DNA of 64,000 bases from a virus: IMG/VR virus record IMGVR_UViG_3300032116_000037, positions 62,001 to 126,000 of that record. One strand, written 5' to 3'. The notes beneath the pieces were generated by a model. The model searched no databases and was not told the DNA's origin. It saw only the letters and a list, made by a program, of their open reading frames with translations. Position 1 is the stretch's first letter, and each line of letters starts with the position of its first letter. Both the position numbers and the translations under genes were made by a program. This document shows positions 17,340-26,238 of this stretch, in pieces.

Positions 17340-17788
17340 CAAATAAGTTTCTCTATCCTCATAGGATGCCAGCAGTTATAGTTGATATCCATGAAGATAA
17401 TGAGTTAATGAAAACTTTTCTAGAAGTAGCTAAAAAGAGAGATTTTTTTATATATTCTTTAGAAGAAAGCAAGATTTTAAAAAAATATAACCCCGAAACT
17501 CCGTATGATGGGTGTATAATTAATAATAGGTACAGGTACAGGAACGCAAATAAGATATCTGAATTTCTTAATATACCAATCTTTCTTCTCCAAAAAGACG
17601 AGCTGCCCGATAAAAAGGAACATGGGTATTTAATGAATAAGCAGCAGCATTTTGATGCTTCTTTCTTTTTATCTGAAAAGACCGCAAAGTCTTGGTATAG
17701 CGTTCCGACTGAAATTGTAAATTTTTACGATTCTGATGAACTTAATAGGATTATAGACATTGTCAAACAACAAAAATATAGTAGGTGA
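17321..17788 (+). CDS. Hypothetical protein
   Basis: 155 residues, start preceded by AAGAGGA. It has strand-helix repeats (AVIVDIHEDNELMKTFLEVA, FFIYSLEESKILKKY) that could form one Rossmann-like domain. No motif identifies a function. It overlaps the preceding gene by 19 and the next by 29 bases. Confidence 0.5.
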   Translation: MRIRNVANKFLYPHRMPAVIVDIHEDNELMKTFLEVAKKRDFFIYSLEESKILKKYNPETPYDGCIINNRYRYRNANKISEFLNIPIFLLQKDELPDKKEHGYLMNKQQHFDASFFLSEKTAKSWYSVPTEIVNFYDSDELNRIIDIVKQQKYSR

Positions 17789-18494
17789 AAAATTCACTTC
17801 TTGTAAAGATTGTAAATTTGCTACTTGGGATGGAAACACTCAAGTCGGTTGTGAACAAGGGGTAATGGATAAGTATAAAAATATTATTGCTGCCTATGAT
17901 GAAGAAAAAGAATTTAATATTATTAATAATGATGTATGCTTATTAAAACGCGCGACTAATTCAAAATGCTCGTTAGAACAAGCCAGAAAAGAAATAAGTA
18001 TAAGATATAATTCTATTATTTTATACAAAGAAAAAACTACTAAGAAACAGTTAGAAAAAACTATAAAAGCTTTACAAGCACAGTCAATACAACCATCTTT
18101 AATATGTATTATTATACCTTTTGGTCTTGAAGTAGATATAGAAAATATCGCTACTTTATTTAAAAAATTAGAAATTAAAAATTGGAAAGTTGAATATCAA
18201 TTAAATGAAGATTCGACAGAAAATTATATTGATCGATTTATAGAAACTACAACTGAAAAGCAGCCTTGGTATTTATTAATCAACTCAGACTATCTTTTAC
18301 CAAAAGATTATTTAGAACAGATTAATAAAAGATATACTCTAGAATTAGAACAATTTGGTTTAATAAAACCAGTAGATGAAGAGCGTAATGGATTGTTAGT
18401 AAAGACTATTTTCCATGCTTATCTTGGCGGCTCTAGACAAAAATTAATTGAAAATAAATTTAACAATACGTTTGCATATTATGAAAAAAAGTGA
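17760..18494 (+). CDS. GT-A-like protein with N-terminal Cys motif
   Basis: 244 residues from a TTG start, the only choice that keeps the N-terminal Cys motif (CKDCKF ... VGCEQG, followed by a further Cys in NDVCLLKRA), which may bind zinc. The rest resembles a small GT-A domain: ICIIIPFGLEVD, a helix, then PWYLLINSDYLLPKDYLEQIN, where the Asp of INSD sits where GT2 enzymes keep their DxD. It overlaps the next gene by 14 bases. Glycosyltransferase activity is plausible but the motif is not complete. Confidence 0.5.
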   Translation: MSNNKNIVGEKFTSCKDCKFATWDGNTQVGCEQGVMDKYKNIIAAYDEEKEFNIINNDVCLLKRATNSKCSLEQARKEISIRYNSIILYKEKTTKKQLEKTIKALQAQSIQPSLICIIIPFGLEVDIENIATLFKKLEIKNWKVEYQLNEDSTENYIDRFIETTTEKQPWYLLINSDYLLPKDYLEQINKRYTLELEQFGLIKPVDEERNGLLVKTIFHAYLGGSRQKLIENKFNNTFAYYEKK

Positions 18495-19137
18495 TGTTAT
18501 AATTTTGGCGGCTTCGCCATCAAGTTATAATATATACACTCCTCTTATGAAAGTTAAGAGGAAAACATTGATTCACAACTTAGTTAAAAAAATAAGTAAC
18601 AATCCAAATGTAAATAAGATAATAGTGGTTGGCGGTCATAATTTTGAGGAATTAAAAAGAGCTTTGTCAGACGTAGATGTACATTTTGTATATAATAAAA
18701 ATTATAGCAATGGTATTTGTTCATCTATTAAAGCTGGAGTCGCGAGTGTCGAGTCAGATTCATTAATGGTTATGCATGGAGATTTGTGGTTCAAAAATTT
18801 ACAAATTAGTAAGATTTTAAAGAATCAAAAATCCTTAATTGTAGCAACTGAATGTAGACATATGAAAGCGAAGGAAATAGGAATTAGAGATTATAATGGG
18901 CAGCTACTTTATTTTGGTTGGCGCCAAAAATTAAAATGGGGAAAAATTTTCTATATTCACCAAGATTTTCGTCAAATTTTTGAGAATGTTTTGTATAATA
19001 ATAGTACAGGGAATTGGTTCTCGTTTGAAATTTTGGGCTATATGTTAAAAGCGGGCTGTAGCTTTGAAATTTTAAACCATAAGAATAGCTTGTTTGATAT
19101 AGACTGCTATCAAGACTTAAGGAAGATAATTTTATGA
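18481..19137 (+). CDS. MobA-like nucleotidyltransferase
   Basis: 218 residues from ATG 18481; a longer frame from 18448 would overlap the neighbour by 47 bases. The fold is that of the MobA/IspD/CTP-transferase group: IILAASPSS in place of LAAGxGxR, a Lys at MKVKRKTLI, VHFVYNKNYSNGICSSIKAG (typical of MocA-like enzymes), and VMHGDLWF with the metal-binding Asp. The glycine-rich loop is altered. It probably makes or edits a nucleotide-activated sugar or polyol, consistent with its neighbours. Confidence 0.65.
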   Translation: MKKSDVIILAASPSSYNIYTPLMKVKRKTLIHNLVKKISNNPNVNKIIVVGGHNFEELKRALSDVDVHFVYNKNYSNGICSSIKAGVASVESDSLMVMHGDLWFKNLQISKILKNQKSLIVATECRHMKAKEIGIRDYNGQLLYFGWRQKLKWGKIFYIHQDFRQIFENVLYNNSTGNWFSFEILGYMLKAGCSFEILNHKNSLFDIDCYQDLRKIIL

Positions 19138-19367
19138 AATATTTTGGTTGTTATGAAGTTAACCCCGATGTGGTAGGTTTTTTATCTACAATTGAAGGCG
19201 ATAAAACTTTATTTTGTTGCTTGAATAATCATCATGGAGTTAATTTGAAAAACGTGGCCATTTTTCCTATGAGAAATGGTTACTACCATGATATAACTTT
19301 TTTAGATAAATTGTCATATGAATTGACAGAAGGTTTTTTAGGTAAAAGACAATGTTTGAAGGTATAA
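19134..19367 (+). CDS. Hypothetical small protein
   Basis: 77 residues, start preceded by GGAAG, overlapping both neighbours. Contains CC in TLFCCLNNHHGVNLKNVAIFPM. No family recognised. Confidence 0.45.
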   Translation: MKYFGCYEVNPDVVGFLSTIEGDKTLFCCLNNHHGVNLKNVAIFPMRNGYYHDITFLDKLSYELTEGFLGKRQCLKV

Positions 19368-20146
19368 ATTATAATAATATGAACTTGCAAGATCGAGGCA
19401 AGTTAATTAAAAAATACCATATAGATGGCGATTGGTCGATGAATAGATTGGCTACTGCGCTCGGTATTTATGTTAATAAAATTAAAAGAGATGCTGCTAA
19501 GCTTGGATTAAAGACAAATTCTTTATCAGAAGCTCAAAAGAAAGCTCTATCTACAGGAATTTCTAAACATCCGACTGAGGGAACTAAACGTCCTGCTGAA
19601 ACTGTCGCTAAAATGTCTAAAAATATTAGAGAGGCGTTTCTAAAATGGGATGATAAGAAGCGTGCGCAAGATAAGTTAAGAAAATCTGCTAAATTAAAAA
19701 AGCAAAAAAATAAGCCATACTTATCTGCAAAGAAAATTGAAGGTATTCAAAAAGCTGCCAGACAAGGTTCTAAATTAGAGAAGCATATCTTTAGCGAATT
19801 AGCTAAGAAATATAATGTTGAATTCCATAAGGAAGATACTTTAGGACAGACTGAATTCCATATCGACTTATTCTTACCTAAATTTAAAATAGCAATTGAA
19901 GTTGATGGTCCAGCTCATTATAAAAATATTTGGGGCGAAGATAAGTTAGAAAAAAATAAAGAAAAGGATAATAGAAAAACAGGCTATATTTTACAGAAAG
20001 GTTATTACTTAATTCGTTTTATTAATGACAAGAAGTTTTCTATAGCTTATGGTAATAGTGTTGTAGAACTATTGACTAAATATATAGAAAATATCAAGAA
20101 TAAGAATCAAAAAGAGAAGCAAATTATATGCCGCCTAGAAAGATGA
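19352..20146 (+). CDS. VSR/DUF559-like endonuclease with helix-turn-helix and NUMOD3-like linker
   Basis: 264 residues. The N-terminus (LIKKYHIDGDWSMNRLATALGIYVNKIKRDA) looks like a helix-turn-helix. A middle stretch, GTKRPAETVAKMSKNIREA, resembles the NUMOD3 repeats of homing endonucleases. The C-terminal nuclease has FHIDLFLP and IAIEVDGPAHY, the Asp and ExDGxxH of the VSR/DUF559 PD-(D/E)XK fold. The DNA-binding modules plus nuclease suggest a free-standing homing endonuclease, lying between glycan and recombination genes. It could also be a phage recombination nuclease. Confidence 0.65.
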   Translation: MFEGINYNNMNLQDRGKLIKKYHIDGDWSMNRLATALGIYVNKIKRDAAKLGLKTNSLSEAQKKALSTGISKHPTEGTKRPAETVAKMSKNIREAFLKWDDKKRAQDKLRKSAKLKKQKNKPYLSAKKIEGIQKAARQGSKLEKHIFSELAKKYNVEFHKEDTLGQTEFHIDLFLPKFKIAIEVDGPAHYKNIWGEDKLEKNKEKDNRKTGYILQKGYYLIRFINDKKFSIAYGNSVVELLTKYIENIKNKNQKEKQIICRLER

Positions 20147-20826
20147 AACAAGAATTATCTATAGAGCCTATACTGCCAGACGCAAAAATAATTGAGGGCG
20201 AATTAGTTGAACCGCCATCTTACATGGACCCTGAATGGACTGATTATGTTATTAGCCAGTTAGATGAAAGCGAGTTTTGGGAAGGTATTCCTAAACTTGA
20301 TGGTCTTAGACGATTGGTTGAAAAACTTATCAGCCCAATAGTAAGAGTTAATGTAGATATTAAACCAGTGATAGGAAATAGCGTAGCTATCATTGCTACT
20401 GCAACTGTTTTATTAAGAAATGGTGATGAATTTTCTGCTGCGTCAGACGCTACTCCTAGCTCTTCTCCAGAAGGGTTTAGGAATAGATTAACTGCGCTCG
20501 CAGATAGTCGCGCCAAATCAAAAGTTTATAGAGAAATTCTAAGACTTAGAAATATTAGTACAACTGAGGAAGTCAATCAATCTATTGACACAGATGAGCA
20601 TGAGCCTATAGTTGGAAGTCAAACAATATTAATTAACAACTTAATTAAAGATATTTCAAATACTCATAAAAAGAGAATATTTATTGGAAAATTAATTAAA
20701 GAGTTGTTCCCTAGCCAAAATGGAGATATAAATGTATTAAAATACTCTGAGGCAGGAAAGATTATTCAAAAGTTAAGTGATTTTAAAGCAAAAAGACAAG
20801 ATATCCCAGATTCAGTATTGGAGTAA
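20128..20826 (+). CDS. Probable single-strand annealing protein (Rad52/Erf-like)
   Basis: 232 residues. The region from DGLRRLVEKLISPIVRVNV through IIATATVLLRNGDEFSAASD to LTALADSRAKSKVYREILRL follows the Rad52-superfamily pattern: a helix with DGLRR, a long beta hairpin, and a late 'A.sRAk.ra.re.l.l' helix comparable to the TRAxxRAL helix of Rad52/Erf annealases. The C-terminal part is helical and may bind a partner. It is followed directly by an ssDNA-binding protein, a frequent pairing with annealases. The assignment rests on pattern only. Confidence 0.5.
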   Translation: MPPRKMKQELSIEPILPDAKIIEGELVEPPSYMDPEWTDYVISQLDESEFWEGIPKLDGLRRLVEKLISPIVRVNVDIKPVIGNSVAIIATATVLLRNGDEFSAASDATPSSSPEGFRNRLTALADSRAKSKVYREILRLRNISTTEEVNQSIDTDEHEPIVGSQTILINNLIKDISNTHKKRIFIGKLIKELFPSQNGDINVLKYSEAGKIIQKLSDFKAKRQDIPDSVLE

Positions 20827-20829
20827 AGT

Positions 20830-21231
20830 ATGATTAAAGTTAATTGTTCAATTCATTGGTGCCATCACAGCAAGCCAGGTTCTATGAGTAATAAGTATGA
20901 AGTTACTCTTGGTGGCTTATCAGAAAGCGCTGTAGCAGCATTGAAGGAAGTAGGTATTGTAGCATTAGACAAGACAGATAAAGGTATGGGCTGGTGCATT
21001 GCTCCTAAAAGCAATATCCCATTGCCAGTTTTTGACGAAGCTGGCGAATCTTTGGAAGGAGCGATTGTTGGTAATGGCAGCCGTGGCGTTGCTATTGTTA
21101 CCCCATATGAATGGGAATATAAAAATAGGTCAGGAATTTCTCCTAATCTAGCGCGCCTAATTGTTACTGATTTAATTCAGTACTCAACAGCCGCTGACAT
21201 CGCATCTAATCCAGATGTTCCAGCTCTATAA
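20830..21231 (+). CDS. ssDNA-binding protein (T7 gp2.5 / phage SSB-like OB fold)
   Basis: 133 residues. It has a beta-rich OB-type layout ending in AIVGNGSRGVAIVTPYEWEY, then KNRSGISPNLARLIVTDLIQY. The 'GNGS..V.....PYE......G.S..L..v.V.dLi.y' pattern is that of the T7 gp2.5-like/DUF2815 family of phage ssDNA-binding proteins. It is the last gene before a strong terminator, consistent with high independent expression. No acidic C-terminal tail is obvious. Confidence 0.65.
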   Translation: MIKVNCSIHWCHHSKPGSMSNKYEVTLGGLSESAVAALKEVGIVALDKTDKGMGWCIAPKSNIPLPVFDEAGESLEGAIVGNGSRGVAIVTPYEWEYKNRSGISPNLARLIVTDLIQYSTAADIASNPDVPAL

Positions 21232-21244
21232 TTTAATCCTTGGG

Positions 21245-21272
21245 GGCGCGGGTAACCCCCGCGCCTTTTTTT
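21245..21272 (+). terminator. Strong rho-independent terminator
   Basis: A perfect 8-bp stem GGCGCGGG/CCCGCGCC with a TAACC loop is followed by seven T. It closes the operon ending with the ssDNA-binding protein. The last T touches the ATG of the next gene (21273). Confidence 0.92.
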
Positions 21273-22361
21273 ATGATACCGATTTATACTCCTTGGATTG
21301 CAACAAATCAAAAGAAATATGTAAATGAATGTCTAGATACTAACTGGATATCTTCTAGAGGTGGGTTTGTTGAGCGATTTGAGGAAGAATTATCAAAATA
21401 TTTAAATGTTAAACACGTATTGACTGTATCTAATGGTACAGTATCTTTACAGCTAATATTAGCTGCGCTTGGGATAGGACATGGTGATGAAGTTCTAGTT
21501 CCAGAATTAACTTATGCTGCCTGCTTTTCTGCCATTCATTGGTCTGGCGCAAAAATTGCAACATTGCCTGTCGATGATAATGGGCAATGCATATCTAATT
21601 TAGATATTATAAAAAGATATATACAACCAAACACTAAAGCTTTATTATTACCACACCTCTATGGTAATTGTGCAGATGTTGAAGCTATTAGAAGTTTTTG
21701 TGAGTTAAAAAGAATCTATTTAATAGAAGATGCGGCCGAAGCTTTCGGTTGCGCAGTCAATGGACAAAAATTAGGAACTTTTGGTGTCGCTGGGTCTTTT
21801 TCTTTTTTCTCTAATAAAGTTATTACAACTGGAGAAGGCGGGGCGGTAGTCACTAATAATACTAACTTGTATGAAAAAATGAAATTAATGAGGTCTCAAA
21901 GCCATGTCAGCAATTTTTATCATCCAATGCCTGGTTTTAATTTTAGAATGACTAATATACAAGCCGCAATAGGCTGTGCTCAATTAGAAGATATAAATGA
22001 AATTGTATTTAGGAAAAAAGCAATAGCTGATTTTTATAGACTGTCTTTGGCCGGCCATGTAAAGTATTTTCCTAATAACTGCGAATCGACTGAGTGGATG
22101 CCTTTATTTGTTCATGATAGATATTTTTATGATACTATAAAAGATAAATTAAACAGTAAAGGTATAGATACACGTCCATGTTTTATGCCTCTTAGATCTA
22201 TGTGTTCTAGTGATAGTGATATAAAATGGAATTGTAATAAGCAATTTTATGAATCTTATTTTATTACTAGTGTATATCGCAAAGCTTTTAATTTACCATG
22301 TTATCCTAGTATGAGCAGTCAAGATTTATTAAAAGTAGTAGAAGAAGTAAGGAATATATAA
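21273..22361 (+). CDS. DegT/DnrJ/EryC1/StrS aminotransferase
   Basis: 362 residues from ATG 21273; an upstream TTG frame runs through the terminator and is rejected. A PLP-dependent sugar aminotransferase: NTKALLLPHLYGN, the IEDAAEAFG aspartate that pairs with the pyridine N, and the PLP Lys in SFFSNKVITTGEGG (K182). It would transaminate a keto-sugar nucleotide, plausibly the product of the dehydratase encoded at 27988. It has no SD because the terminator T-run abuts the start; expression may need read-through or a leaderless transcript. Confidence 0.9.
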   Translation: MIPIYTPWIATNQKKYVNECLDTNWISSRGGFVERFEEELSKYLNVKHVLTVSNGTVSLQLILAALGIGHGDEVLVPELTYAACFSAIHWSGAKIATLPVDDNGQCISNLDIIKRYIQPNTKALLLPHLYGNCADVEAIRSFCELKRIYLIEDAAEAFGCAVNGQKLGTFGVAGSFSFFSNKVITTGEGGAVVTNNTNLYEKMKLMRSQSHVSNFYHPMPGFNFRMTNIQAAIGCAQLEDINEIVFRKKAIADFYRLSLAGHVKYFPNNCESTEWMPLFVHDRYFYDTIKDKLNSKGIDTRPCFMPLRSMCSSDSDIKWNCNKQFYESYFITSVYRKAFNLPCYPSMSSQDLLKVVEEVRNI

Positions 22362-22882
22362 TGTTATTTAATTTAGATAAGTGGCGCCCAAAAATTCAAG
22401 AATATATAACAAAACATTTAGTTAATCAAAAAGATAAAACTATTCTTGATGTTGGGTTTGGAGATTCGACTGGAGTTGCTTTAGGTTTAGGTTTAAATGT
22501 CCATGCGATGGATAAAAATACTTTTGGCAAGGCGCTGCCAGAATGTGTTAAATATATAGAATCTATATTAGATCCAGATATAGATAAAAAAGTGCCTCAG
22601 TATGATATTGTTATGGCTTGTGAAATGCTAGAGCATTGTGAAGATTTAAAACTTGCGTCTCAAAATATTATGAAATTAGTTAAACCAGGAGGTTTTGCTT
22701 TAATTACTATGCCTTGTTATTTACCTTGGCATCCCGGCGGCGACTATTATGGAGATTATTATAGGGTAATGCCTACTGGTTTAGTCAAATTATTCACTCC
22801 TCATAGAGTTATAGAAACTATATACCATTCAGAGTTAAAAGATATGCCTTATGGTATCGGCGCTATAGTTTATAAGAAATAA
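22361..22882 (+). CDS. SAM-dependent methyltransferase
   Basis: 173 residues, class I fold: motif I TILDVGFGDSTG, an acidic residue after HAMDKN, then YDIVMACEMLEHCED and VKPGGFALITMP. The HPGGDYYGDYYRVMP stretch is typical of phage and capsule-cluster methyltransferases of the UbiE/11 type. It starts in the stop of the aminotransferase (TAATG) with AAGGAA upstream, so the two are coupled; it may methylate the same sugar or glycan. Confidence 0.85.
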   Translation: MLFNLDKWRPKIQEYITKHLVNQKDKTILDVGFGDSTGVALGLGLNVHAMDKNTFGKALPECVKYIESILDPDIDKKVPQYDIVMACEMLEHCEDLKLASQNIMKLVKPGGFALITMPCYLPWHPGGDYYGDYYRVMPTGLVKLFTPHRVIETIYHSELKDMPYGIGAIVYKK

Positions 22883-22885
22883 GCC

Positions 22886-23752
22886 ATGAACATTTTATTA
22901 TATATATTTGCTGGAAATGGTGATTTAATTAATACTACTGGAGTTATTAAACAACTTAAATCACAATATCCTAATCTAACAATAGATTTTCTTGTAAAAG
23001 GCAGTCAAGCTTATTTACTTAAAAATAATCTATATATCAGACAAGTTTTATCTTTAGAAGATTATGGTTTAGTTTTTACTGGCAAAGACCCACGATCTCT
23101 TGATATAAACGTATTAAATAAATTTAAAGATTATAATAAATGTATTAATATGTGGAGCAAAAAACACCATGAGGATTTTCCAATATCTAAAACTATTATC
23201 TTAAAAGAACACGGTTTTAATCTTAAATTTAATAGAGAAGATATTAATGGAATATTATATCCAGACGAAGAAGATCGGAATATTGTCTTTGATTTTATTA
23301 ATGAAAATTTGGGTTTTTGGCAAGAAAAAGAAGTTGTGCTGATAGAAGATGACTCTATTAATGGAAGAACATTTAATTTTAAAGATCAGCTGGCGCAAAT
23401 TAATCATCAAAAAAATATAGCGGCGAAATTGATTGAAAAAGGATATGCCGTAATCAGCAACAGTATACCTAATACTATTCATTGTAATAATTTATCTCTA
23501 GTACAAATAAAACTTTTATTTGAATTAGTAGGTGATATTTTTCTAGGATTAAGCTCTGGAATGACTACAGTCTTCTTCACAGAAGGTAATTATGACAATA
23601 AAATGTTTATTATTGCTGGCAGAAAAGAATGGAATTATTGTAAACATATTAAAAGTATGAAAAAACATGCTTTTATTAAAAATTATACTTGGGAGACTTT
23701 AAATGCAGACCTTGGGATCTTTAATAGACCAATTGAGCGTAGTAAATCTTAA
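22886..23752 (+). CDS. Glycosyltransferase family 9-like (heptosyltransferase-like)
   Basis: 288 residues. The N-terminus NILLYIFAGNGDLINTTGVIKQLKSQYPN matches the opening of GT9 heptosyltransferases (GD...t.p....L...yP). The C-terminal domain has SLVQIKLLFELVGDIFLGLSSGMTT, where GT9 has the 'D.....dsG..H' acceptor loop. It probably transfers a sugar to a lipid-linked or virion glycan. The last 50 bases overlap the next gene. Confidence 0.65.
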   Translation: MNILLYIFAGNGDLINTTGVIKQLKSQYPNLTIDFLVKGSQAYLLKNNLYIRQVLSLEDYGLVFTGKDPRSLDINVLNKFKDYNKCINMWSKKHHEDFPISKTIILKEHGFNLKFNREDINGILYPDEEDRNIVFDFINENLGFWQEKEVVLIEDDSINGRTFNFKDQLAQINHQKNIAAKLIEKGYAVISNSIPNTIHCNNLSLVQIKLLFELVGDIFLGLSSGMTTVFFTEGNYDNKMFIIAGRKEWNYCKHIKSMKKHAFIKNYTWETLNADLGIFNRPIERSKS

Positions 23753-24005
23753 AATGTGGAATGCGCAAGAGTCATTATATGAAGTGAGAAAAATGACTTA
23801 TGAAGAGTTTGAAAAAGAATTCTTTAATAAAGAAAATTTTGAAAAGCTTTATAATTATTTTAAGAATGCGTGTGATTTAAATGTTCAGCGAAATGATCTA
23901 ATTGACGAAATAGATGAGACGTTTGCTGAAATCGTTATAAAAGTTGTAGAAAATAAAAAAATAGATACTGATAAGTTAAAAAGAAAGAAACACAAAACAT
24001 ATTAA
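23703..24005 (+). CDS. Hypothetical helical protein next to glycosyltransferases
   Basis: 100 residues, mostly helical: TLGSLIDQLSVVNLKMWNAQ, then a central helix with KLYNYFKNACDLNVQRNDLIDEIDET. The order 'GsLiDkLsi.n.KmW..qe' and 'N.qRn.LidEID' looks like the small proteins found beside polysaccharide genes (DUF4254-like), where they may scaffold transferases; this link is from memory of the pattern only. It overlaps the GT9-like gene by 50 bases, starting inside it. Confidence 0.55.
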   Translation: MQTLGSLIDQLSVVNLKMWNAQESLYEVRKMTYEEFEKEFFNKENFEKLYNYFKNACDLNVQRNDLIDEIDETFAEIVIKVVENKKIDTDKLKRKKHKTY

Positions 24006-24006
24006 T

Positions 24007-25083
24007 ATGAAACTTTTATTCATCCCTTCTGGTCATCCTTTAATGGAGGCAGATTTATGTTTGATGTGGGAAAAGTTAGGTATAGATTGGATATCTACTG
24101 GATACTACTCTAAGTCAGAAAAGCCAGGCGATCTCCCATATATAAATTCAATGAAGCATAAAAATTTATTGAATCTATTAGATAAAGAAACTAAATGGAC
24201 TTATGATTCTGATAGGCCAAATCATCATTGTGGACAAAAAAATTTTCAATGGACCGGTCAAGTAATTAATAACTGTTTTTCTTTTTCTAGAAAATTTATA
24301 GAGAATTTTGACTGTGTAGTGGCCACTCATTTTGTTGATACTATATATAATAATATTAATGTTTTACGAAATAAAAGATTATTTTTATATACTTATGGAA
24401 TGCATTATTTAGAAGATGAGAAAAAAATTATTGAATTAAAAGAAAAACATGGGCTAACTGTTATTAGAAATTCGCCAATGGAAAAGTTGCGACCAGGAGC
24501 AATCGCGGCAAACGATCCTGTTATACGTGGTTGTATAGTTAAAGACCATGAAGAATTATCTGGGTGGAACGGTGAGACAAATAATTTTTGTACTTTTTCT
24601 TCTTTTATTAATTTGCCTGATAAATTATGCCAAACTCGTAGGAAATATTATACAGAGATTATTAAGAAAACTAAAAGAGAGTGCCATTTATTTGGCATCA
24701 ATAGTGGCACATTTTTAAAACACGAAGATAAACTTAATGTTCTTAGAAACTATAGGGCTAATCTAGTAATAGGCTCTCCTAATGCCAATAATACATACAG
24801 TTTTGTTGAAGCGTGGGTTATGGGGCAGCCAGTAGTATGCTTTGGGCCAGAAATGTGGCAAACTAAATATTCTGAGCCAGCTACATTAATTGAAAATGGA
24901 GTTAATGGTTTTATAGGAAATACTGTTGATGAATGTATTGAATACTTGAATTTATTAGGTGATGATTTTGAGTTGGCTAAGAAAATAGGCGCGGCAGGCA
25001 GAGCTTCTGCCTTACAATATTATAGTAGAGATATATTAGCTGATAAGTGGAAAACTTTATTTGTACAAAATGGATTAATTTAA
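24007..25083 (+). CDS. GT-B glycosyltransferase
   Basis: 358 residues. GT-B architecture: an N-terminal Rossmann domain opening MKLLFIPSGHP, and a C-terminal domain with NNTYSFVEAWVMGQPVVCFG, the acidic donor-binding loop of GT4-type enzymes (one Glu is clear), followed by ATLIENGVNGFIGNTVDECIEYL. A typical capsule- or LPS-type sugar transferase. The following ATP-grasp gene starts in its stop codon. Confidence 0.78.
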   Translation: MKLLFIPSGHPLMEADLCLMWEKLGIDWISTGYYSKSEKPGDLPYINSMKHKNLLNLLDKETKWTYDSDRPNHHCGQKNFQWTGQVINNCFSFSRKFIENFDCVVATHFVDTIYNNINVLRNKRLFLYTYGMHYLEDEKKIIELKEKHGLTVIRNSPMEKLRPGAIAANDPVIRGCIVKDHEELSGWNGETNNFCTFSSFINLPDKLCQTRRKYYTEIIKKTKRECHLFGINSGTFLKHEDKLNVLRNYRANLVIGSPNANNTYSFVEAWVMGQPVVCFGPEMWQTKYSEPATLIENGVNGFIGNTVDECIEYLNLLGDDFELAKKIGAAGRASALQYYSRDILADKWKTLFVQNGLI

Positions 25084-25928
25084 TGGATATTTTATTATTA
25101 GGCGCTGGAAGAAGAATATCTTTAATTGAGCGTTTTCAGAAAAAAGGGTTTAATGTTTCAGTATATGAAACTGAAGACAACGCCCCTTCAAATTTAATAG
25201 CTAAAAATTGTAAACATCTTTATAATAATGATAAAGAGGTTTGCGCGGCCCATCCTTGGTATCTAGCTTGTATGGATAAATTAACTATATTAGATTATCC
25301 TAATTATATAGGAAGCCCATTCACTGCATCTTATGCTTGTTATGATAAGGCTGGTTTTGAAGCTATTGTTGGTTTTTACTTTGCTAAATATTATCCTTTT
25401 TCCAGAATGTGGGATTCCAAAATTATTAAACCGCGTTTTGGCAATAGTAGTAAAGGGTTTAGGCCAGCTAATTGGAATGAAGATTTTAATTATAAAACCG
25501 AAGTAATGCAAAAAAAACTTGATGGGGCCGAATACTCAGTAGATTGTTATTTCAATAGAAATTCAAAATTTATTGGTGGCGTATCTAGAATTAGACAAAG
25601 AGTCGCGGGCGGCGAGGTTATAGACTCACAAGTAGATATGAAATATGATATGCTTGAAGTCACTGCCACTATTGGTGAATTTTTTAATATGAGAGGTCCC
25701 GCATGCTTCCAATATATGCTTGCTGATGATGGGTCTTTCAAATTATTTGAGATAAACGCTAGGGCCGGTGGAGGAATTATTTTATCTATGGAAGCTGGAT
25801 TAGATATCGCAGAATATATAAAACAGGAATATTATTTAGAAAAAGAAGTAAAGCCAATAGATTTAAATTCTATTAATAATGGCTTAATTATGAGAAGAGT
25901 TAATAAGGAGTTTTTCTTTAATGCCTAA
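25083..25928 (+). CDS. ATP-grasp ligase
   Basis: 281 residues from ATG 25083 (TAATG overlap). Its N-terminal pre-ATP-grasp domain is MDILLLGAGRRISLIERF. The ATP-grasp core has IIKPRFGNSSKGF (phosphate-binding loop), QKKLDGAEYSVDCYF, and the metal-binding LFEINARAGGG. These enzymes join a carboxylate to an amine or thiol through an acyl phosphate. In a sugar cluster this suggests amino-acid decoration of a sugar or a carbamoyl-type precursor; the substrate is unknown. Length is compact for the family. Confidence 0.85.
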   Translation: MDILLLGAGRRISLIERFQKKGFNVSVYETEDNAPSNLIAKNCKHLYNNDKEVCAAHPWYLACMDKLTILDYPNYIGSPFTASYACYDKAGFEAIVGFYFAKYYPFSRMWDSKIIKPRFGNSSKGFRPANWNEDFNYKTEVMQKKLDGAEYSVDCYFNRNSKFIGGVSRIRQRVAGGEVIDSQVDMKYDMLEVTATIGEFFNMRGPACFQYMLADDGSFKLFEINARAGGGIILSMEAGLDIAEYIKQEYYLEKEVKPIDLNSINNGLIMRRVNKEFFFNA

Positions 25929-26238
25929 AACTATAGTAATTGATATGGATGGAACTATATGTGAAGAGTGTAGCACTTTTGATAAGTATTGTGCGCAACC
26001 GAAGATTGGCGCGATTCAATCAATAAATCATTTATATGAAGAAGGTAATATAATTATTATTTATACGGCTCGCGCATGGCCTATGTTTAAAATGACTAAA
26101 GACTGGCTTGAAAAATATGGAGTAAACTACCATACTTTAATTTGTGGGAAGCCTCAAGCTGATTATTTTATAGATGATAGATCATTTACATCTATAAATC
26201 AATTTATGAATTATAAGAAGGATCATTTAAATGGCTAA
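25921..26238 (+). CDS. HAD-family hydrolase (small)
   Basis: 105 residues with the HAD motif I VIDMDGTI (D8, D10), motif II Thr in IIIYTARAW, motif III Lys in CGKPQADYF and motif IV in FIDDRS. It is a capless HAD phosphatase of the kind found in capsule clusters, acting on sugar phosphates or nucleotides. It overlaps the ATP-grasp gene by 8 bases. Confidence 0.85.
   Translation: MPKTIVIDMDGTICEECSTFDKYCAQPKIGAIQSINHLYEEGNIIIIYTARAWPMFKMTKDWLEKYGVNYHTLICGKPQADYFIDDRSFTSINQFMNYKKDHLNG

Noticed and set aside
21240-21272. TTG start for the aminotransferase upstream of its ATG
   Set aside because: The extra residues would be encoded by the terminator hairpin; the conserved N-terminus starts at the ATG at 21273.
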